DNA of 14,864 nt from Bordetella parapertussis (GTDB lineage Bacteria > Pseudomonadota > Gammaproteobacteria > Burkholderiales > Burkholderiaceae_C): assembly GCA_945890735.1 (NCBI GenBank), contig CAMDCZ010000043.1, positions 1 to 14,864 of the forward strand, in the 5' to 3' direction. Shown here piece after piece: positions 7,357 to 14,413 of this stretch. Each line of letters begins with the position of its first letter. Position 1 is the first letter of the stretch. Both the position numbers and the translations under genes were made by a program. A model generated the notes under the pieces. That model was not told the origin of the DNA. It was given only the letters and a program-made list of their open reading frames with translations, and searched no databases.

Positions 7357-8499
7357 TTACGCTGCTTCCAACAGCGTTTGCGGCTGGGCAGAAAGTATTT
7401 GAGCAATGCGCTGGGCCGCTTGACCATCGCCATAAGGGTTGTGGGCGCGAGCCATGCTTTGATATGCCAAGGGATCGTCCAGCAGTAAATGGGCCGTATC
7501 AACGATGCGCTGGGTTCTGGTTCCCACCAAGCGCACAGTACCAGCAGCGACTGCCTCGGGGCGCTCCGTGGTGTCACGCATGACCAGCACAGGCTTACCC
7601 AATGAAGGTGCTTCTTCTTGCACTCCACCTGAATCCGTCACGATCAGGTTGCTGCGGTGCATCAGGTACACGAATGGCAAGTAGTCTTGTGGGCCCAATA
7701 AGTGCACGTTGGAGCATTGACCCAAAATTCTGTTCACAGGTTCTTGTACTTGGGGATTGAGGTGAACGGGATACACCACTTGCACGTCGCCCCGCTGTGC
7801 CAACTGAGCCAGGGCTTGGCAAATGTTTTCAAAACCTTGTCCAAAGTTTTCACGTCGATGCCCTGTCACCAGCACCATGCGTTTCGTGCTGTCCAAAAAA
7901 TGAAACCGTTCAGCCATTTCGGCTTGCAAAATCGGGTCGGTTTGTACGCTCTTCACAACCTCTAGCAAGGCGTCGATCACCGTATTTCCAGTGACGATGA
8001 TGTTCTCGCTTGTCACGCCTTCACTCAGCAGGTTGTGGCGTGATTGCTCTGTGGGGGCAAAGTGCAGGTCGGCCAATGCACCTGTCAGGCGGCGGTTCAT
8101 CTCTTCTGGCCAAGGTGCGTATTTGTTGCCGGTGCGCAAACCAGCCTCGACATGGCCCACTTGCACTTTGGCGAAATAAGCCCCCAAGCTGGCGCCCAGG
8201 GTGGTGGAAGTGTCCCCATGCACCAGCACCATGTCGGGCAACCATTGCTTGAAAACACCGCGCAAACCCAACAGGACATTGCTGGTGATGTCTGAAAGGT
8301 CTTGCCCTGGCTTCATGAGATTGAGGTCGAACTCAGGTTTGATGCCAAAGAGTTCAAGCACTTGGTCCAGCATTTGGCGGTGCTGGCCAGTCACGCATAC
8401 GCGCACGTCAATGCTGGGGGTATTTTTGAGGGCGCGGTAAACGGGCGCCATTTTGATGGCTTCAGGACGGGTGCCAAACACCATAAGAATTTTTTTCAT
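7357..8499 (-). CDS. wecB: UDP-N-acetylglucosamine 2-epimerase (non-hydrolysing)
   Basis: It interconverts UDP-GlcNAc and UDP-ManNAc in the cytoplasm and supplies WecC. From the ATG at 8499 the protein has 380 residues and starts MKKILMVFGTRPEAIKMAPV, the standard N-terminus. Catalytic residues match those of E. coli WecB with a one-residue offset: Asp96 in HGDTSTTL, Glu118 in HVEAGLRTG, Glu132 in PEEMNRR and His214 in GHRREN. DSGGVQEE and the PVLVMRDTTERPE segment are also present. The start at 8499 has AAGG at 8507-8510, seven bases away. A longer in-frame start at 8541 would add 14 residues and overlap the previous stop as ATGA, like other junctions in this operon, but the extra residues do not belong to the fold. 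Confidence 0.95.
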   Translation of the reverse strand: MKKILMVFGTRPEAIKMAPVYRALKNTPSIDVRVCVTGQHRQMLDQVLELFGIKPEFDLNLMKPGQDLSDITSNVLLGLRGVFKQWLPDMVLVHGDTSTTLGASLGAYFAKVQVGHVEAGLRTGNKYAPWPEEMNRRLTGALADLHFAPTEQSRHNLLSEGVTSENIIVTGNTVIDALLEVVKSVQTDPILQAEMAERFHFLDSTKRMVLVTGHRRENFGQGFENICQALAQLAQRGDVQVVYPVHLNPQVQEPVNRILGQCSNVHLLGPQDYLPFVYLMHRSNLIVTDSGGVQEEAPSLGKPVLVMRDTTERPEAVAAGTVRLVGTRTQRIVDTAHLLLDDPLAYQSMARAHNPYGDGQAAQRIAQILSAQPQTLLEAA

Positions 8500-8506
8500 A
8501 GGGAAG

Positions 8507-8510
8507 CCTT
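8507..8510 (-). promoter_or_regulatory. Shine-Dalgarno site deciding the wecB start
   Basis: AAGG on the minus strand, seven bases before the ATG at 8499. It favours the internal start over the ATG at 8541, whose only purine-rich stretch (GAGGG) is too close to that ATG. Confidence 0.5.
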
Positions 8511-8537
8511 CGTGTTTGTTGATAACGTCTAAAGGTG

Positions 8538-10211
8538 TCATGCCCTCGCCTTTTTAAATGCGCTGACGCGGCTGTTCAAAGCAAATGGCATCCACAACCA
8601 ACCCCAAGGCGTTTTGGCGTGTTTGAGCATGGTTTGGCCAAGTTGGTAGGAAAGATGCTTTCGGTAGCGCTCGGCTTCGTGCGCATCTGCATAGGTTTCT
8701 AAGGGGGGAAGCTTTTGTGCGGCTTGGGTGCTTTGTTCTTTCCGATACAACCGCACTTCGCTCATCAGTGCCTTGGGCATGCGCAGCCAACCTCGAACAC
8801 TGCGGCAGTTGGCAATCATGGTCGCACCCAGTCTGTAATTCAACTGCTGCTGAATCCGTTGGGCCGCGCCGTACAACTTGACTGACGGCTTGATCTGATT
8901 TCTTTTGAGATCCTGGTTTTCCAGGTAATAACGCTCAAGCTCTTCTTGAACCACATGCAGTTGCTCTAGCAGCAACTGGTTCTCCGCTTCGAGTTCCTTG
9001 ACTTTCTCAGGACTTGTCACTGTCGCATGAGCTGTGGCACGTGCTTGGGCTGATTTGGCATCTTTTTCGGCTTGTTGGGCCTTTTGCAGAGATGCAGTCA
9101 GTTCTTGCAACTTGGACAACAGTTCTGCTTCCTTTTGATGCTTGGCATTCAATTCAGAAGCTTGTTTGACTCCCTTTTCAATGGCCTGCTGGTGGGTTTC
9201 TACCAACGCGGTCAACTGCTTTTGCAATGACGCTTCCTTGATCCTGAGCTTCTCGATTTCGGCTTGTGCCTGATCGGCAGCTTGTCCTGCCAAGCTGATC
9301 CGTTGGTGGAAAGCCTCAGCCTGTGCTTGTTTCAAAGCTTTCAAGGCTTCAATGCTGGCCTGGATTTGCTGGTTCGACTTGTGCAAAACCAACAGCGCTT
9401 TCAATGAAGCCAAAGCTGCCAGCTGTTCATCGGCTGTGGGTTCACTCTTGTATGGAAGATGCGCCACAGACTGCATGTCTTCATACAACTGGATGAGCTT
9501 GATGTGCTTGGCCAGCACCCTGGAACACAAAAATCGACGCAAATCGTGCATGGGGTCGCCAGCAGCTTGTTCGCAAGTCTGGGCGTCAGGTGCGACCAAG
9601 CCCAAACCCAAGTGATGCTGCATGAGAAGCGCACAATCACTTGCGTGGGCTTGTTGGGTATGCACCAGCACGCAGCGCTCTGTGTTGCCCAAGTAGAAAT
9701 TCAGCAAGGCTTCGTTGTAGGCCATCCAGTTTTGAATGACGATGTCCATCGTGGTTGGATTGCAGTCGGCATCTGCCAAGTCAAATATCCGAGCCAGCGT
9801 GTCATGGGGGCTGTCATACACCAGCACAAATCCCATTTGATGGTCAAGCTGCTTCCAGTAATCCAGCAGGTAGATGGCTTGGGGATCAGACCAACCCCAA
9901 TGCATTTGGTCCAGGTTACCCAGCAGCAAATCCAGCGCCAAGGTTTGCCAGACAGGACTCGGTTCAATCGGACTGAACTGCTCAACCGCCTGTCCTGCAT
10001 CCAGCGGCGCCACACGGTAGGCACGCATCAGCATCTCTGAAACCTGTGACGGCGAGAGCCCTTGGCTTTTCGAGACCGCTGCTGGCTGCAGCCCACATTG
10101 GTAAAGCCGCTGCTCCACGGCTTGGTAGCCTGACAATGGGTGGCCGACCACCATGATTTTGTTGACTGGCGGCATACGCACCGCACTGTGAATGGATTTC
10201 AAGTTACTCAT
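8538..10211 (-). CDS. Coiled-coil capsule-locus protein with sulfotransferase-like N-terminus
   Basis: A 557-residue protein with no assigned function. Residues 18-205 have the layout of a P-loop sulfotransferase but with altered key residues: VVGHPLSGY at 21-29 in place of a phosphosulfate-binding GxxRSGT loop, HWGWSDP at 104-110 where WGWKDPR is usual, FVLVYDSPHDTLARIF at 128-143 where the Arg of RDPRD is lost, and NWMAYNEALL at 161-170. Residues about 285-440 form a long coiled coil ending in EQLHVVQEELERYYLENQDL. Two copies of a 35-residue motif follow (457-491, 520-554). No signal peptide or membrane segment is seen. It starts inside the kpsD stop (ATGA at 10208-10211), suggesting co-translation with the exporter. 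A structural or coordinating role in capsule assembly is inferred; PAPS-dependent activity is doubtful. Confidence 0.75.
   Translation of the reverse strand: MSNLKSIHSAVRMPPVNKIMVVGHPLSGYQAVEQRLYQCGLQPAAVSKSQGLSPSQVSEMLMRAYRVAPLDAGQAVEQFSPIEPSPVWQTLALDLLLGNLDQMHWGWSDPQAIYLLDYWKQLDHQMGFVLVYDSPHDTLARIFDLADADCNPTTMDIVIQNWMAYNEALLNFYLGNTERCVLVHTQQAHASDCALLMQHHLGLGLVAPDAQTCEQAAGDPMHDLRRFLCSRVLAKHIKLIQLYEDMQSVAHLPYKSEPTADEQLAALASLKALLVLHKSNQQIQASIEALKALKQAQAEAFHQRISLAGQAADQAQAEIEKLRIKEASLQKQLTALVETHQQAIEKGVKQASELNAKHQKEAELLSKLQELTASLQKAQQAEKDAKSAQARATAHATVTSPEKVKELEAENQLLLEQLHVVQEELERYYLENQDLKRNQIKPSVKLYGAAQRIQQQLNYRLGATMIANCRSVRGWLRMPKALMSEVRLYRKEQSTQAAQKLPPLETYADAHEAERYRKHLSYQLGQTMLKHAKTPWGWLWMPFALNSRVSAFKKARA
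8550..8843 (-). repeat. Protein-level tandem duplication in the coiled-coil protein
   Basis: Residues 457-491 and 520-554 align without gaps at a 63-residue spacing, with 16 of 35 positions identical by eye. The shared pattern is L.Y.LG.TM, then GWL.MP.AL.S.V and a final Lys. Copy one occupies 8739-8843 and copy two 8550-8654, separated by a linker (residues 492-519). A similar motif, from memory, ends some Campylobacter and Helicobacter surface-glycan transferases (YKLG...WYKGG...), so this may be a small accessory module of glycan enzymes. Confidence 0.6.
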
Positions 10212-11884
10212 AATCCCAACACCACCTTTGCACTGACCGCAATCTGGTAAAGAATTTGCGTCATGTCTTTGAAAATCTGCCTTGACTTCACGTCAATCTT
10301 GGGCAGCACCAATACCTCGTCACCCGCTGACACTTTCAACCTCGATTTCTGACCACCAAAAAACCCACCTTCGGTATCTTGTTGCGTGAAACTGCCATCA
10401 CGGTGCGCCACCACAATCCGGGCTGTGTCCGCGTTTTGGGTATAGCCACCGGCTTTTTGTACATAGTCATCAAGCAGAAATTGACGATTGAAAGCGATGG
10501 CATTGGGGAAAAGCACTTCACCACTGACCAAGACCAAGCCGTCTTTCACTGGCACTTTCACCACATCACCGTTTTCCAGCAACAGCTCTGGCAGACCAGC
10601 GCTTTGGGCCATGACGACCTGCCCTCGGGGTTCGATGTTTTTGGCGCGGTCAATCCACTGCAACAACAGCTCTGCCTCATCTTTGCGCAACTTGGCTTCA
10701 TCGCTGGTGCCACTGCGTGCCGTCAAAGCAGCGGTTTCCAAGCTTTTTAATGAGGTTTGCAACATCTGGCGTTGTCGCTCTTTCACACTCTGGCGAAACA
10801 ACTGCAAGCTGTCACTTTCAGAGCGATCAGAAAAACGCACTTGCGACAGCAGGTCTTTCATGCGGGCACCATAGGGCAGGACATACTCCTGTGGGCTCAG
10901 GTGCTCCCCTTCTACCCGCACCGTGATGGTGCCGGGCTTTTTGTCTGCAGTGAACTCCAGTTCATCACCGTTGTCCAAGCTCACTTGGTTCGCTTCAGTC
11001 ATGGCGTGGTACTCGGTGTTTTTCACCACCCCCGAATGGCGAACCACCCGAAAATGTGTGGCTGATGCAAAAGGTTTGGCCAAGGCCACCATGTCGCTCA
11101 CAAGGCTCTGGGATTGACTGAATTCAAAGCGCTTGGTGTTGGCAGCCAACCCACTCACCCGCACACTGCTTTGCCGAGCTGGCACCAAAATCACATCGCC
11201 ATCGGCCAATTGCACCGCGGGCATCTGCCCTTTCAGCAAAAACTCATACAAGTTCACCTCTGCCCGCACCTGCGTTCCGCGCTTAACCACCACGGATAAA
11301 TAGCTGCCACGTTCGGCGTCAATGCCCCCGGCTTGATCCAGGTAATGCAACAAGCTGTCGGTACTGGTGCCCACAAACAAACCAGGTCGGTTGACAAAGC
11401 CACTCACAAACACCCGAACAGGCTGGGCCTCGGCCAATTGCGCATAGCTGGAAACACTGTTGCGAAACACCTTTGCCATGGCGCTTTCCACCACAGCTTG
11501 CAATCCTTGATTTCGAACCCCTTGCACTTGCACCGGCCCCACATGCGGCAAGAAGACATTGCCTTGTGCGTCCACGGTCAGGACCGCGTCATAGTTGAAA
11601 CTGCCCCACAAACGCACCTGTACTTTGTCACCCACCATCAACACATGGTCGGCATTGAACGGGCTGGCACCTTGGCGGGCAAAGGCTCCACTGAACAAGT
11701 TGGCACCGAACACATCGCTGTTGGCGTTTTTCTGCACATCCGTGGCAAGCGGGTTTTGCGGGCTGATGGTGGGGGTGGGCGGTACCTGCCCAGGCGATTG
11801 AGCGGGGCTGGGTGTGGGGCTGACTGCGACAGCCTGACCGCACAACAACAGCACACACAAGACACCAACCATGTAAGGCTTCAT
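10208..11884 (-). CDS. kpsD: Capsule export outer-membrane protein KpsD
   Basis: KpsD belongs to the outer-membrane polysaccharide export (OPX) family and, with KpsE, carries the capsule from the ABC exporter across the periplasm and outer membrane. From ATG 11884 the protein has 558 residues, the same length as E. coli KpsD as I recall it. It has a signal peptide (MKPYMVGVLCVLLLCGQAVA, likely cleavage after residue 20), a proline-rich linker at 21-45 and an export domain with LMVGDKVQVRLWG at 82-94 and VDAQGNVFLPHVGPV at 104-118. SLBB-type segments lie at about 155-190 (VFVSGFVNRPG) and 450-483 (VLVSGEVLFPN, then AGGYT), and a hydrophobic C-terminus follows. GAAGGA nine bases upstream and the ATGA overlap with kpsE fix the start; an in-frame extension to 11941 is unlikely. 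Confidence 0.93.
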   Translation of the reverse strand: MKPYMVGVLCVLLLCGQAVAVSPTPSPAQSPGQVPPTPTISPQNPLATDVQKNANSDVFGANLFSGAFARQGASPFNADHVLMVGDKVQVRLWGSFNYDAVLTVDAQGNVFLPHVGPVQVQGVRNQGLQAVVESAMAKVFRNSVSSYAQLAEAQPVRVFVSGFVNRPGLFVGTSTDSLLHYLDQAGGIDAERGSYLSVVVKRGTQVRAEVNLYEFLLKGQMPAVQLADGDVILVPARQSSVRVSGLAANTKRFEFSQSQSLVSDMVALAKPFASATHFRVVRHSGVVKNTEYHAMTEANQVSLDNGDELEFTADKKPGTITVRVEGEHLSPQEYVLPYGARMKDLLSQVRFSDRSESDSLQLFRQSVKERQRQMLQTSLKSLETAALTARSGTSDEAKLRKDEAELLLQWIDRAKNIEPRGQVVMAQSAGLPELLLENGDVVKVPVKDGLVLVSGEVLFPNAIAFNRQFLLDDYVQKAGGYTQNADTARIVVAHRDGSFTQQDTEGGFFGGQKSRLKVSAGDEVLVLPKIDVKSRQIFKDMTQILYQIAVSAKVVLGL

Positions 11885-12966
11885 TCTTGGTGGTCCTTCA
11901 CAATGGCCATCATCAAATAAGTCACGCCTGCCAACATCCAAATCAGCACGACTGACAGCACGGTGTTGTAGATCCTTCTTGGCAGCATCGGAGACTGCGG
12001 CAAAAGCGCCTCTTGCACCAAACTGAGTTTTTTGATGGTTCGAAGGGCTTCTAGCTTTCCCTTTTCAAGTGTGGCCAAGGCGGCTTTGTAAATTTCCTCA
12101 GCAAATGCAGCTTCTGTTTGCAAACGCTGGTATTCCTCTAAAGCTAAATTCAAGGTGGCTGCATTTGGGGCGGCCATCCGATTTTTTTGCATTTGTAGTT
12201 GACCTTGAGTGGCCGCAATTTGCTGCTCGATCAAACTGACACTGGGGTGTGAGGGGACCAAATAGGCCAACAAGGCATGACGTTGAACATTCAACTCGCT
12301 CAGTTGACTTTCAAGTTTGGCAATGATGGCCAAAATGTTTTCTGCTGTTGCTTGCGGCGACGCCATGCGCTTGCTGTTTTGATAGGCCAACAAAGCTTGC
12401 CTGGCTTGCATGTGTCGATCAGACATCAAGCCCACTTGCTGCTGCAAAAAATCGACCTGAGTTTGAGCCAAGCTGTGGGCGTTGGCATTCATGAATACCT
12501 CACCATCGCTCACCACCATTTGCACAATACGCTGTGCAACCTCGGGCTTGTATGCCTCGGCAGTGACAGTGAGCAAGCCTGAGTACTCGTCTAACTCCAC
12601 TGAGAAGCGGTTCATGAAGTGCCGGTGAAACCACTCCAGCGGCGTATTCCTGTCCCACATGCGTGACACCCAATCCTGCTTGGGGTCGCTGTAGTGGGCG
12701 CGAAGGTCCAAGCTGGCATCTATCTTTTGCAGCATTTGAGTAGACAACAGGTATGCCCGAAGGGTGAGTTGATCAGATCGATTCACACCGTTTGCGCCAC
12801 TGAATAAGCTGGTGATATCGGTGCTTTGCATTTGCAAATCTGTTCGGTTGACTTGCAATTGCGCAGATGAAACGAACCGGTCTGATGCCCAAAAAAGCCA
12901 ATATGCAGCCATGAGCACAGAAAGCACTAGCGACACTGTGAATGTGTTGACGTGTTTGCTTGTCAT
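11881..12966 (-). CDS. kpsE: Capsule export inner-membrane protein KpsE
   Basis: KpsE is a polysaccharide co-polymerase-type (PCP) protein anchored in the inner membrane with a large periplasmic coiled-coil domain that bridges KpsMT to KpsD. The 361 residues show an N-terminal membrane helix at 9-27 (FTVSLVLSVLMAAYWLFWA) and a periplasmic Wzz-like domain. Long helices are predicted at about 170-310 (TQVDFLQQQVGLMSDRHMQA and following). A proline motif PQSPMLPRRIYN precedes the second membrane helix at about 335-354. Both termini would be cytoplasmic, as known for the family. The start codon overlaps the kpsT stop as ATGA at 12963-12966 without an obvious Shine-Dalgarno, so translation probably depends on kpsT. 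Confidence 0.92.
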   Translation of the reverse strand: MTSKHVNTFTVSLVLSVLMAAYWLFWASDRFVSSAQLQVNRTDLQMQSTDITSLFSGANGVNRSDQLTLRAYLLSTQMLQKIDASLDLRAHYSDPKQDWVSRMWDRNTPLEWFHRHFMNRFSVELDEYSGLLTVTAEAYKPEVAQRIVQMVVSDGEVFMNANAHSLAQTQVDFLQQQVGLMSDRHMQARQALLAYQNSKRMASPQATAENILAIIAKLESQLSELNVQRHALLAYLVPSHPSVSLIEQQIAATQGQLQMQKNRMAAPNAATLNLALEEYQRLQTEAAFAEEIYKAALATLEKGKLEALRTIKKLSLVQEALLPQSPMLPRRIYNTVLSVVLIWMLAGVTYLMMAIVKDHQE

Positions 12967-13628
12967 GTTTTGATTGACGCTTTGTAGGCGTACAGGGCAT
13001 CGTCAATCAGATCAAACCAGTGGCCTTTGCCTTGGTGTAGCCAAATACCCGCTTGGCAATAATTTTTCAAAGAGCTGTCATTGTGTGAAACCATGATCAA
13101 TCCCGCCTTTCCAGCCAATTCAGCAAATGCCTTGCTGGCCTTCGAGCCGAAAGTGGCATCCCCTGCCGAGGTCACTTCGTCTGAGATGTAAACATCAAAC
13201 TCAAAGGCCAAAGACATGGCAAACAGCAACCGGGATTTCATACCGGAGGAATAGGTATTCACGGGTGCCTCAAAGGCATCTCCGATGTCGGCAAAGTCTT
13301 TAATGAATCGCAAGCGGTCCGGCAAGTCGCCGTCTTGTGCATAGATACGGCAGACAAATTTGGCGTTTTGACGCCCTGTCATCGACCCCTTTAAACCACC
13401 ACCTGATCCCATCGGCCATGAAACCAAGCAGTGACGGCGTATAAGTCCTTGGTTGGGCTGATCAATACCGCCTATGAGCCGAAGCAAGGTGGACTTGCCT
13501 GCTCCGTTGCAACCGATCAGGCCGACATTGGTTTTGCTGGGTATGTTGAGGTTGATGCCCTGCAGCACCCAAGGCCCTGCACCGTGCTCGGTGAGGTAGC
13601 GCTTGTGCACGTTTTTCAACTCAATCAC
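12963..13628 (-). CDS. kpsT: Capsule export ABC transporter ATPase KpsT
   Basis: KpsT is the ATPase of the KpsMT exporter that moves lipid-linked capsule across the inner membrane. From the GTG at 13628 it has 221 residues, close to E. coli KpsT (219), and begins MIELKNVHKRY. Visible motifs are Walker A GCNGAGKST at 39-47, the KpsT-type WPMGSGGGLKGSMTG at 71-85, ABC signature YSSGMKSR at 126-133, Walker B FDVYISDE at 144-151 and the switch His in MVSHN at 179-183. The GTG overlaps the kpsM stop (GTGA, 13625-13628). The frame stays open far upstream to 13967, but that stretch lies inside kpsM and has no ABC homology, so the GTG is preferred. Confidence 0.94.
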   Translation of the reverse strand: MIELKNVHKRYLTEHGAGPWVLQGINLNIPSKTNVGLIGCNGAGKSTLLRLIGGIDQPNQGLIRRHCLVSWPMGSGGGLKGSMTGRQNAKFVCRIYAQDGDLPDRLRFIKDFADIGDAFEAPVNTYSSGMKSRLLFAMSLAFEFDVYISDEVTSAGDATFGSKASKAFAELAGKAGLIMVSHNDSSLKNYCQAGIWLHQGKGHWFDLIDDALYAYKASIKT

Positions 13629-14413
13629 ACGGCCACCAATTTGTGCGCATACACACGCTGCAATGCCAATCCCAGCAAGCCCAAGCAAATAGCCACAGCC
13701 CAAGGGTAAGCGGGGTCCAGTCCAGCCACTGCGTGGTAGTTGTCGTTCAAGCCCAATCGGGCTTGTTCGATGCAATGAACCAAGGGGTTGAGCAACAGCA
13801 CTTCCTGTATCCAAGCCGGGGCAGAGGCAATGGGAAACATGACGCCGGACAAAAAATACAGGGGCATTTGGAACAGCATGAGCACCCGTCCCAAGTCGGG
13901 CAGCAACTCGGTGGCGACTGACAACAACAAACCCCAGGCCACTCCCAACACCCACGCCGCACACCAAGCTATCAACACCCCCAAGGGGTCTGAGGGCCAG
14001 CTCATCTCAATGAACACACTCAAGCCTGCAAACATGACCACCGAGACCACCAGCAAGAGCACGGCTTCCAGAACGGCACGCACCAGCAAGGGGTCGATAG
14101 GTTTGATTTGTCGGTAGGCGAACAAGGCACGGTGGGCATTGATGCCTGAGGCGAGTTGGTTGCTGGTTCGGTTGAAGTAAAAATAGGCAAGCAAACCCAT
14201 CAATATCCAAACAGCAGTGTGTGTTCCGCCCACCGTATTGACCCGAATAGCGGTAAAGATGAACACCAAATAGGCCATGTGAAACAAGGGTTCTAGGAAC
14301 AGCCAAAGCCAAGCCGTGCGACTGTCAAACAAGCGGCTCACACTTTCACGCAGCAGCAAAGCCCGCCATACATCGCAGCTGATTTGCCAAGCAGTGCGAT
14401 GACGACGGTTCAT
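13625..14413 (-). CDS. kpsM: Capsule export ABC transporter permease KpsM
   Basis: KpsM is the membrane subunit of the KpsMT capsule exporter. From ATG 14413 it has 262 residues, near the 258 of E. coli KpsM. Six hydrophobic segments are visible at about 35-55, 66-85, 113-135, 144-165, 176-197 and 237-254, the ABC-2 permease layout. Family-like features are RESVSRLFDSR near 22-32, the re-entrant-type segment MFPIASAPAWIQEVLLLNPL at 192-211 and a following amphipathic stretch. AAGGA lies six bases upstream and the ATG overlaps the kpsS stop (ATGA, 14410-14413). An in-frame ATG at 14437 would add eight residues and lacks these signals. Confidence 0.93.
   Translation of the reverse strand: MNRRHRTAWQISCDVWRALLLRESVSRLFDSRTAWLWLFLEPLFHMAYLVFIFTAIRVNTVGGTHTAVWILMGLLAYFYFNRTSNQLASGINAHRALFAYRQIKPIDPLLVRAVLEAVLLLVVSVVMFAGLSVFIEMSWPSDPLGVLIAWCAAWVLGVAWGLLLSVATELLPDLGRVLMLFQMPLYFLSGVMFPIASAPAWIQEVLLLNPLVHCIEQARLGLNDNYHAVAGLDPAYPWAVAICLGLLGLALQRVYAHKLVAV

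Noticed and set aside
8500..8541. Longer wecB start at 8541
   Set aside because: The ATGA overlap is tempting, but the extra 14 residues precede the standard MKKILMVFGTRPE start, which has its own Shine-Dalgarno. Dual starts cannot be excluded.
9459..10040. 193-codon open frame on the plus strand
   Set aside because: It is antisense to the coiled-coil protein gene and has no domain signal, so it is a shadow frame.
11333..11920. 195-codon open frame on the plus strand
   Set aside because: It is antisense to kpsD, has a His/Gln-rich translation with no recognisable domain, and is explained by the composition of the real gene.
11885..11941. N-terminal extension of kpsD by 19 residues
   Set aside because: It would put a charged stretch before the signal peptide. 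The ATG at 11884 has a good Shine-Dalgarno and overlaps the kpsE stop.
13629..13967. Open 5' extension of the kpsT frame, which would give a 334-residue protein
   Set aside because: It lies wholly within kpsM in another frame, its translation has no ABC-ATPase character, and the GTG at 13628 gives the normal KpsT length and a stop/start overlap.
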